From contig CAZNDN010000051.1 in NCBI GenBank assembly GCA_964571815.1, positions 1-25,947 of the forward strand: 25,947 nt of DNA, given 5' to 3'. Made by a program: the position numbers and the translations under genes. The notes beneath the pieces were generated by a model. That model was not told where the DNA came from. It worked only from the letters and a program-made list of their open reading frames with translations, and did not search any database. Positions 9,001-17,800 of the stretch are shown here, one piece after another (the first letter of the stretch is position 1; the number at the start of each line of letters is the position of its first letter). The DNA is from CAZNDN01 sp964571815. GTDB taxonomy: Bacteria; Fibrobacterota; Chitinivibrionia; Chitinivibrionales; WJKA01.

Positions 9001-11476
9001 CGTTGCGATCGACACGGCCTGGTTCGACCGTGAAACAAACGGTATCCGCATCGTGTGGCGGGTCGATACGCTCCGCGGGGTCGAGATGGAATGGGGCGTT
9101 GTTGACGCTCTTTCGCCCACCGGGATCGCCGATCTCAGCCGCGAACCGCGAGGCACGATCGTGGAAGCGGTGCGGGAAACCACCCTGGTAGCTGTCGACA
9201 ATGTCCGCTTCGACACTACGTACTACGTGGGCATCTGGCTGCGGGGGCTCGACGGTCCCTGGTCTCTCCCCACCGACTCCTCGTCCCGGGCGGTACGAAG
9301 CCCCACGTTTACGTGGGAGGGAGTCAGCTATTTCCCCTCGGGCGATACGGTACAGGGGTTTAACGGCAATGTCGTATTGCGGAAAGATTCAACCTACACC
9401 TATCAATTTGCTGTCGACGACACACTGGATTACTTTGTTCCCACGAACCTGCCCCGGGGCCTGATCCCGGTCAGTATCGGCTTCTCCCTGCGCCGCGGCG
9501 GCACGGACCGTCAGAAGTTTTTTGCAGGGCTTCGATACAATACCGCTGCGCTCGGAGGCCGTCCGACCCGCGAACTGGCCCTGTTTCGCAAGAACAACGA
9601 CCGCTGGCTGGTCGAGCACGGTTCGTTTGTCGAAGGCGGCTATGTGTGGGCGAAGACGTCCTCGTTCTCCGATGATCAGCGGAATCCCGTGCCGTTTGTG
9701 GCCATGCTCGATACGGTCGGACCCGCCATTACCCTTCCGGACACGGGCAGGGTTGCCGATCCGGATTCTTCGTTGATCGACAACCTTCTGCTGCGGGACA
9801 ACTGCGCCAACGTGATATGGAGCGTCTCGTACGCCCGCGACGACGAGCCGTTTGCGAAGGCTCAGACGGCGGATGGTGTTATCTGCGGCTCGTGCGATTC
9901 CGCCCCCGGCGTGTCCTGGACCATACCCGCCTCATACGTGACCGAGCGAACGGGGGTGCGGGCCTTTCTGACGGTTTCCGACGGGGTGCACCGGGACACG
10001 ATCAATGTCTCCCACCGGGCGCGGCGGAAAGACTCCGATGCGGTGACGACCGAGAAGATGGAGTGGGTGCCGATTTCGGCTACTGCTCGCCTGGACAACC
10101 CCGCGGCATCGGAGGCTCTCTCGCGACTTGCTCCGATCGGTGAACCGTGGTCCTACGATACAAAGCGTTTCAGACTTTTTCGCTGGATACCAACCGGGAG
10201 CAACGCGGGGCAGGAAGACAAGTGGGTGGAGTACGATGAAGCGCGGAAGGAACTGTTCAGCTTCGAGCCGGGCAGGCTTTTGTGGCTGAAAACACGCGAG
10301 CGTATTCCCGTGAGTCTGGGCGGGGCTACTACCCTGTCGCTGAAAGACACGTTTTCCGTATCACTGCCGCCGATGCAGTGGGCCGACATGGCGCTTCCGT
10401 ACCGCTTCGATATCCGTGTGGCCGACATCCTGAGGGCAACGGGACAGGCGGGTGAAGGTCTGGAGTTTTACCGCTGGGAACGGGGCGAAACCACCGAATT
10501 CGGCACGACTGAAGTCTTCTTCGTGACGAAACCCGTGTATATTGGAGAGATGCCCGGGGTCGATGAGCCCGCTGTTGCCGTGCGTTCGGCTTTGCTGGCG
10601 GGCAACACCGTTTTCAATGCATCGTCGACCGAAGTGCGCCTTCGCATACCTCCGACACCGGCCGGGGTTTCGGGTTTCAAGAAAGCCGCGCCGCGGAAGA
10701 AGATCGCCCACAAATCCGAGGGGAATCGATGGAGCGTGAAGCTCCTGTCGCGGGCATCCTCGGGCAGACCGTTGAATACCGTCTACTGCGGATTCGCATC
10801 GGGCGGCGACGGTTCGGCAACAACCTACTTCTCGCCCGCGCCGTCATTCGGTCGGCAATCGGTGCGCGTGTGCGATCCGGCGACGGGCAGGCTCTACGGC
10901 CACGGGGTTCACCACCGGATGAGGCGGGGCGGGTGCGCGTACCGTATTGCATTCCGCAACGAATCGCCGCGGGAAGAGACCATCCGCTGCCGCATCGAGC
11001 ACGCCGTTGCTCCCCCCGGCAACCTCGTCACTCGCTTTTTTGACCCCGCCGGGTCGGCCGGCCTCGGCGAGGGAGAAGGAATGAGCGTTGACGTGGTGGC
11101 CGGGGGGCGTGAGGAGCGGTTTCTGCTGGTGGGGGACGAAGCCTACTGCGCGTCATTCGGTGAGCTGCTTGCGTCCGTTGCGGCCGAACTCGTCACGTGT
11201 CGATTCAACCGCGCTGCCGCCTGCGTGGAACTTCACTATCGGCTGCCGTGGGTCGATGTCGGGGAGGTGCGGTTTTCGGCATTCGACATGCGTGGACGAA
11301 CGGTATGGCGCCACAGGGTCACGCCGGAGCGCGGCGGTGCGCAGGTAGTTGCGTGGGATATGCGCGATGAGGCTCGACGATCGCCGGCCGGCGTCTACGT
11401 GGTTCGGATGCGAGTGCACGATCACAGCGGTCGGGTCACGGCACGGTTCAGGCAGCGTGTCGGCATTCTTCCCTGA
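6044..11476 (+). CDS. Giant modular surface protein, gene 2 (DUF2341-LamG-Ig-Ig-PKD-FN3, sorting domain)
   Basis: A complete gene of 1810 codons from ATG 6044 (AAGGA 8 bases upstream). An N-terminal signal peptide has a basic start, a hydrophobic core (LSAIMLVVSA) and a likely cleavage near TAAA|DYAEF. Domains in order: DUF2341 (about residues 50-132, with IRFSKSDGQTPLPFELERWD); a LamG/concanavalin-like domain (about 150-365, with GREFDGTDDYIDVPGF); two Ig-like domains (about 373-460 and 461-546, each with a YxC near its end); PKD (about 548-636, WYFGDGDS); two FN3-like domains (about 871-972 and 983-1093); the family's conserved C-terminal region with an NCAN...CGSCDS cysteine set; and a FlgD-like/T9SS-type-A-like sorting domain at the end (FDMRGRTVWR, AGVYVVRM). 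It is probably exported and displayed on or released from the cell surface, binding carbohydrate or another surface through LamG. The ligand is unknown. No catalytic domain is recognisable. Confidence 0.95.
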   Translation: MVKGTAFRIKLSAIMLVVSATYHTTAAADYAEFARARACTLKTSGLGLGGVVRDFPVLVRLNAADNREVFENARPDGCDIRFSKSDGQTPLPFELERWDVTGTDSVAEFWVLLDTISPDNDAQHILMHFGNSAASTDVSADSLVFNGGNGFVGVWHFGSADALGDATGNGYGGTNYGSAALTSGSLIGHGREFDGTDDYIDVPGFPDDAVVDRLTISSWVNLDDQSDWREIVAKADTDYKSGSYGLRKSNMDAPVFTVDISGDMKREIGSGTLADDGNTWVYLAGVLDGSYQRLYMDGAEVSSRPESGSIKTTANSLNFARRSDNPSRLLDGRLDEIRISKIGRSPDWITLCYHTQKPNANAVSFGPVVDKGPSAPQILSQPQPLSVQEGREASFSVGAIGNPRPSYQWQKNGVDLQGATLSTYTIPSATFDDSGAYRCAVTNSEGTVTSAGATLTVQAAPPVIRSVAPLDTLIAVGTTVTFTVDAGGTAPLSYSWITMEGDTVGTGSSLVITPQSQAAYDGNRYYCAVSNARGSVESDTVILRVVTPVRAAFGAEPTRAQDSLQTIFTDSSTGSILEWRWYFGDGDSTRYTPTEKPSLLSHLYREEGEYVCSLIVVGQGPAGRDTAVSEKLAVFPPTDNPLTLTGRFLAADRIEVGISGAESINTNPVLGPTASRAGLWVNREGGDIDTAADPRVAVFERSAMVQSSPFVAVVNVPPSLLPVHRRYRLWVSPLWESGPGRYNVSNATEVVMKPVNELRLTGVFAGCPGTPDSIALNTDSLQWARVRVERTGTVDTVGVEQVALSWGFAGGDVLGTDTLTPAQLGSSPYTWTIRNEAFFGDTQQVFARTVQVASNGLTSDQVETKFYVGWPRPANPIADMRAEAVLSSRVRLTWRWAGATEGIAQVLLWQSKSPLPGNKPDISTEFPPETLQVTDTTRLVTGLNRETRYYFGVQVQKNLLRSLITTGASTSDSTPTFTNQDSVPNTVAIDTAWFDRETNGIRIVWRVDTLRGVEMEWGVVDALSPTGIADLSREPRGTIVEAVRETTLVAVDNVRFDTTYYVGIWLRGLDGPWSLPTDSSSRAVRSPTFTWEGVSYFPSGDTVQGFNGNVVLRKDSTYTYQFAVDDTLDYFVPTNLPRGLIPVSIGFSLRRGGTDRQKFFAGLRYNTAALGGRPTRELALFRKNNDRWLVEHGSFVEGGYVWAKTSSFSDDQRNPVPFVAMLDTVGPAITLPDTGRVADPDSSLIDNLLLRDNCANVIWSVSYARDDEPFAKAQTADGVICGSCDSAPGVSWTIPASYVTERTGVRAFLTVSDGVHRDTINVSHRARRKDSDAVTTEKMEWVPISATARLDNPAASEALSRLAPIGEPWSYDTKRFRLFRWIPTGSNAGQEDKWVEYDEARKELFSFEPGRLLWLKTRERIPVSLGGATTLSLKDTFSVSLPPMQWADMALPYRFDIRVADILRATGQAGEGLEFYRWERGETTEFGTTEVFFVTKPVYIGEMPGVDEPAVAVRSALLAGNTVFNASSTEVRLRIPPTPAGVSGFKKAAPRKKIAHKSEGNRWSVKLLSRASSGRPLNTVYCGFASGGDGSATTYFSPAPSFGRQSVRVCDPATGRLYGHGVHHRMRRGGCAYRIAFRNESPREETIRCRIEHAVAPPGNLVTRFFDPAGSAGLGEGEGMSVDVVAGGREERFLLVGDEAYCASFGELLASVAAELVTCRFNRAAACVELHYRLPWVDVGEVRFSAFDMRGRTVWRHRVTPERGGAQVVAWDMRDEARRSPAGVYVVRMRVHDHSGRVTARFRQRVGILP
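10043..10107 (+). repeat. 65-bp tract identical to 4250-4314
   Basis: The gene 2 copy of the paralogue identity tract. It encodes the start of the shared MEWVPISA module, with identical synonymous positions in both genes. Confidence 0.9.
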
Positions 11477-11847
11477 GTCGCGAAACGTTCCATTTTCAAG
11501 CCCGTTGATCGACTCACACACTGCACGCTTCCGGCACCGGCCGCGGCGGTAGCGTCGTGACCTCCGCCCAGTCCTCCCTGTACTTCCGTACCGGGGAGAG
11601 AAGTGTATCGTGGGGACCTGCGAGCAGGCGTCCTTCAATTATTTTGACCGGACCATTTTGAGACTGCCATGCCCGGGCACCGGGTAGCACCTCGGCCGCG
11701 GTTTATTGTATAGTGTAAGGGGTATGAAGTCTCGGTGACCGGGTGAGTTCCCGGGCCAACGCTTATGCGCCGGGCCGGACAAGCTTCCACCACTGCTGCA
11801 TCGGGGAGTGTGAAGGACACAGCAATCCCTTTTGAGGCCATCATTGT
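11477..11847. other. Intergenic region between genes 2 and 3 (371 bp)
   Basis: I see no gene here. Visible elements are a 10-bp perfect palindrome TGCCCGGGCA at 11670-11679, an AT-rich TATAGT hexamer at 11709-11714 that may be the -10 of gene 3 (no good -35 in place), and a GC-rich foldable stretch at about 11739-11770 with a small CGC-TTAT-GCG hairpin. GAGG at 11834-11837 lies 10 bases before the gene 3 ATG and is a plausible ribosome binding site. Confidence 0.55.
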
Positions 11848-14800
11848 ATGAAAAAACTCTCGCGAATGCGAATGCTACTGTGCGCCGTCGGCTTTCTTCT
11901 TACGTTGGCCGCGGTTCAGTGGGATGCCGGAGCGGCCGACTTTTCCGCGTTTGACTACGTCCAGCCGTGTACGCTCAGCACGAGCGGACTGGGTCTGGCC
12001 GACACCGTGGTGAATTTTCCTCTGCTGGTGCGCCTTCGTGAGCAGGATCACCAGGAGCTGTTCCGGAGGGCGCGCGACGACGGGTATGATATCAGATTCT
12101 CGAAATCCGACGGTGACACGCCGCTGTACTACGAAATGGAGCGCTGGGACCTTTCGGCGCAGGATTCGGTGGCCGAGTTCTGGGTGTTGATGGATACGAT
12201 TGCTCCAGATGAAGATCGCCCTTTTCTCATCCATGCCGGCAACGGCGATTCTTCGGCCGACCGCTCAAGCGCCGCGCAGGTATTCGATACCGCCAACGGA
12301 TTCGCGGGAGTGTGGCATTTCGCACCGTCCGATACGTTCGGCGATGCTTCGGTGAACGGCTACGACGGCACGAACCAGGGGTCCACGGCGTCGACCGGCG
12401 GCAGCCCCATCGCGCACGGCCGCGACTTCGACGGCAGCAGCGGATATATCGATGTTCCGGGGTTCCCGGACAGCGCTATCACGGATGAACTGACCATCTC
12501 TACCTGGGTCAACCTCGACAATCAAGATGGCTGGAATGATATCATCTCCAAGGAAACCGGCGACTACGGCGCTGGATTCGGCTTGCGGCGGAATAACGGC
12601 GATAGATTCTATTTTTCGGTACACACCGACGCCAAGTATGAGATTGGCGATATCGATCAATTCGTTGACGACGGCAGCACGTGGTATTATATCGCGGGTG
12701 TGTGCGACGGATCCGAGCAGATTTTTTACATCGACGGAGGAGACTCGGCTTCCAGGTCGGAAACCAACTCCATTGCTGCGACAACGAACAGCCTCAACAT
12801 CGGCTGCAGATCAAGCGGCGTCAACTACATCGACGGCCGTCTTGACGAAGTCCGTATTTCCAGGGTCGGGCGTTCTCCCGACTGGATTGCCCTCTGCTAC
12901 GCTTCGCAACAGCCCGGTGCCTCGATCCTCACCTTCGGCGCGGTCGCGCCGCGGGACAGCACGCCGCCCAACGCATCCATCGAAATGGCCGCCGCCTGCA
13001 ACGAGAGCGCGTGGGTGGACTCCGGCGCCGTGGTCAAAGGGACGGCATCGGACGATCTGAGCGGGGTCGATTCGGTCTACGTGCAGCTCCTGTTAAAAGA
13101 CTCGGTATACTGGGACGGCTCCTCGTGGTCGTCGGCCATCGCCGTGGATCTACCGGCCCGGGTGGCGGGATCCGACTGGCAGTACCCGCTGAGCGCCGCC
13201 GATTTGATCGACGGCACCTACATGGTTGTCGCGGAGGCCGTGGACAGCATGGGCAACCGCCAGGATCCCCGTGACACCGCATACTTTGTCTATGACACGC
13301 AGGCCCCCGACGATCCGGATTTCTCGATCGAGGACAGCAGCGGCTATACTGCCGACGACGATCCTCCGCTGAGCTTTGCATCGGTCGATCCCCCCGACAG
13401 CATGCGCCTTGCCTGTCGGCAGACAGGGGAGACGACCGACTGGAAACCGTGGGCGTCGGAGGACAGCATCGATATCTCGGCGGCCGGCTCGGATACCGAG
13501 GTGCACATCCGCGCCCAATACAAGGACATCGTGGGCAATCTTTCGTCCTGGGTGGAGGACACCACCGTCTACGATATCACCCCTCCCACGTCCTCGATAC
13601 TCACCAGCGGCACGTTCAACGCTTCCACCTGGCCCTCATACGTCGAAATTTCCGCAACAGCCGACTCGGCGATCGTCGACAGCGTCTATGTGCGCGTGCG
13701 CAACCACTCGACCGGCAACGAGTGGGACGGTTCGAGCTGGGTGGCGGATTCCGTATGGGTTGCCGCCTCGCAACCGTCAACCTGGCAACTTTCCCTCGAT
13801 GCGGGGATTCTGGACGATGCATCTTATTCGGTGTGGGCGATAGCTGTTGACGTTGTCGGAAATCGCGAATCGGCGACCCCGGGGAGCTTCGGGTTCGACA
13901 ATACGCCGCCCGATGCCGGCACGTGCCGAATCGTGGACGATGACGGGTATACGAGGGAGCCGGCGCCGCAGGTTGTCTTCACCAGCGGGGGCCGCCCGCC
14001 CGACAGCTTGCGGGCGGGGGAAGCCGACGGCCGGGTCGATACATCGGCTCTTGCCTGGGACCCGTACACGGCACAAATGACCGTGGATATCTCGGACAAC
14101 GGTGACGGTCACAAGGTGGTTGTTGCCCAGTTTAAGGACACGGTCGACAACCGCAGTGTGTGGTTCCGTGATTCGACCGTGTACGATGTGACCGCGCCGA
14201 CATCGTCGGTAACCACAGCCGGCACGTTCAACCCTCAAGCCTGGCCCGATACGATCAGGGGAAGCGCAACCGACGCGACCGCGGGGGTGGATTCGGTGGT
14301 CGTGAGCATCCGCCTTCGCGGTACGTCAAGGTACTGGCAGGGAGCGACGTGGGCCGACGGGGAGCGGTGGCTCGATGCCGGCGGGGGAAGCTCGTGGTCG
14401 ATCCAATTCCCCGCCAACCAGTTCCTTGATACCGCCTCGGCGACCTACGAAGTACGATGCCGGGCGGTCGACCGGGCCGGCAATGCGCAGCAGTCTCCTT
14501 CGGACACCACATTCGTATTCCACCGGACGCCGGTGGCGGATTTCTCGCCCGGCATTCCCATTACCGTAGCCGAAGGAAGCAGCGTGGAGTTCTACGACTC
14601 CTCATGGGGCGCGATCGACTCGTGGGAGTGGGATTTCGGCGATGGAGAGAGTTCCACGGAGCAGAACCCGGTCCATGCCTACGCGGGTACGGACACGACC
14701 TATTCGGTGAGCTTGACCGTGAGCGGCCCCGGCGGCGCCGACACGATTGACCGTACCGACTGGGTATACGTGGTGGTGCCGGGAACCAACCCGGTGCGAC

Positions 14801-17800
14801 TCACGGGCCGCTACCTCTCGGATTCCACGGTTGAGCTGACCTACGGCAGTTTCCAGCAGATCTCGATCGACCCCGTAGGATTTCCGCCGAAAAAGGTCGA
14901 TTCGCTTCGTCTCTACACGCGTGCCGGCGCCCTGCCCACGACCCAGTCGCCCGGCGCCGTGAAAAAGTCGTACCACGTCCCCACGCTTCAGCAGCAGGGC
15001 GGCGACCGGTTTCTCGACACGGTGAGCGTCTCGCCGCTGACCGGAAGCGATTCGACGTACGGCTTTTCGACCGTGCTGTGGTGGGACAACGCAACGGAGT
15101 CGGATTTCCGCCAGGCCAACGGGTTTCTCGTGCTTATGCGCGACACGGTGGCTCCGGTACACGACCTTTCGCTGTCGGGATCGTATTCGGGCGGGGATTC
15201 GATCGAGATTCAACTCGACGGTGTCTCAACCATTGATTCGATACGAGCCGCGAGCGTTGGTGTATGGTATGGGTTCAACCAGGAGCCCGATTTCTCCTCC
15301 TCCGACCAGACCGCCTGGGTGAAGGTGCAAACGGTCCGGGAAGAGGCATCGAACGACGTCTATGTTTGGGAGGTGCAGGACGAGTTGTTCGACGGCGTCA
15401 AGCGCGAGCTGTACGTCTACGTGATCGTGGAGGGCACGAACGGCCTCTACAGCACCGATACATCGGCAGCGTCCTTTTCGGTAGGACGGGAGCGTCCGGT
15501 GTATTCCGGGACAGTGACCGCGCGTGCGGTTGACGCGAAACGAATTGCGCTGAGCTGGGAGGCTGTGGAGGCCGAGGCGGACAGTGTGGTAATCTGGTAC
15601 GACACCACTGCCATACCGCGGCGGCACGATGTGTCGGCACCGTGGTCGATCAGCCCGTCGGTGGAAGATACGGTCGATACCATTCGGGGGTTGAACTCCT
15701 CAACTACATACCATTTCGGACTGCAGGTGTCCAAGGGGGAGTTGTGGTCGGTGGTCAATCAGGCTTCATCGGCTTCCGCTGCCACGCGCAAAGCCGAAAC
15801 GGGAGACACCCTGTATAATACGCTGAGCGTGACCTCAACTACATTCGATTCATCACGCAACGAGATCGTGGTTGCCTGGAGAAGCGACACGACCGGCGTA
15901 GAGTACGGGATCACCCGCGAAGTCCATGCTTCGCCGCCCGACAGTCGCCTGCCGGCGCAGTGGAGCGAGATCGATGCGAACGAGGACACAACGAGGATTG
16001 CGCTGGGTGAGGATATCGTGTTTGAGGCCGAGTATCACGTGAGCATGTGGATGCGGGGCGGTGACGGCGAGGCGGTTGAACCGACCGATTCCAGCAAGGG
16101 AAAAGCCGAGACCGGTCCCTATTCATGGCAGCCCGTCGGCTATTTCGACCAGGACGTGCCTCGGGATACGGTGCGGGGATTCAACGGTGATGTGCTGCTG
16201 TGGAAGGATTCGCTCTACGATCCTCGCGGGCGTATTCCGGTTGTCGCGGACACGCTTTTCTACGAAAATGTTCCTTCTTCGGGTTGGGAAGGCATGGCGG
16301 CACTCGGCGGGGTCGTATCCATTGCGGCGCCAGAGCAGACCCCCGCTTTTTTCCTGGGACTGCGCTACGATCGCTCGAAGATTCCCGATGGATACGGGGC
16401 AGGGGACATTCGAGTGTACCGGAGCGGCAAGGACGGGACCGTTTCGGCCGTCCGAACCTCGGGCGTGGACAGTACGATGCGCATGGTGTGGGTCAAGACC
16501 GACGATTTCTCGGTTGCTTTCACGGCACTGGTAGACACGGTTGAGCCCGATACGGCGTTTCTGACCAACCTGAACACGGTCATCCGGAGTTCGTCGGACA
16601 CGGTCCGCGACACGTTCGTGATCAGTGACAATGCCGGTGATGTACGATGGTGGTTGTACTATGACCGGGGCGACCGGGCGTTGTTCGGGAGTGAAGAAGC
16701 CTCGGGCAGGCTGAGCGCGCGAAGTGAGACGCTGAGCGTGGCGATCCCCGGCGCCGGGGCCGAGGACAGCGGGATTCGGGGAGCGCTGGTGATTGACGAC
16801 GGCCGGTATCGGGATACGATCGACGTGTCCCGTCGTGCACGGAGGCTTCACTCCGATGAACTCACCACGGCCGAGATGGAGTGGTTCCCTCTGTACGTTA
16901 CGGCGGAGTTGGAAAAGCCCTCCCTGCGCCACGTGCTTGCCGGCGAGGCGGCTTCATCGTTTGACTACGACACGCGCGATATCAGGCTGTTCCGGTGGTA
17001 CCCTCACAAGGGGAACGAAGGTGAGAGCGACAAGTGGGTCGAATACTCCTCATCCGGAAAAGACCTGTTCGAGTTCACGCCGGGACGGCTTATCTGGGTC
17101 AAGACCGCGGAACATCGCTCGATCGATTTCGGTGAAGGCGTGACCCTCTCTCTGCAAGACACCTTTTCGCTGACCCTTCCCGCCGAAGAATGGACCGATT
17201 TCGGCCTGCCGTACCTCTTCGATGTTCGGGTCCGGGACGTGGTGGGTGCAACGGGAGCCCGGGGGGATTCGCTGGAGTACTATCGATGGAAGCGGACCGG
17301 GCCGCGGCGTGGTGACAGCATGTATGTAACCGACCTGCTCTACGCTCGGGGGATCAGCGAAACCGATACGGTAGTGCTGGAATCGGGTTCGGGCGCGGCC
17401 AACACGGTCTATAACCCGCTGGAAGACTCGGTGATCCTTCGCATACCACCGATCCCGCCGGTCATGTCTCCGGTAATCGTTGACACCGGTGGAGCAGAGA
17501 GTAAGAAGCGTCAAAACAAAGAGAAACGCTGGCGCGTCCGCGTGAGTCCGTCACTTGACCGGGGTCCGCACCTGAGCACCATTTACTGCGGTTACGAGCC
17601 CGGAGGGAGCGGCACGCGTTACTACGCCGCTCCGCCGTCGTTTTTCCCCCTGCGGGCGGGTGTACATGCCCGGAGAACGATGTTCGGCCATGCCGTGGCG
17701 CGGGAAGCGCCCCACGGGGGGTGCGCATTCGAGCTGGTATTCCGCAACGATGCTTCCCGGAAACGCACGGTACGGTGCGTGCTTGATACCACGGAGGTAA

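Noticed and set aside
11848..11950. Lipoprotein signal peptide in gene 3
   Set aside because: There is a Cys at residue 12 in the hydrophobic part (MLLCAVG), but residue -1 is Leu, not Gly/Ala/Ser, and the core continues after it. AGA|ADF is a better ordinary signal peptidase I site.
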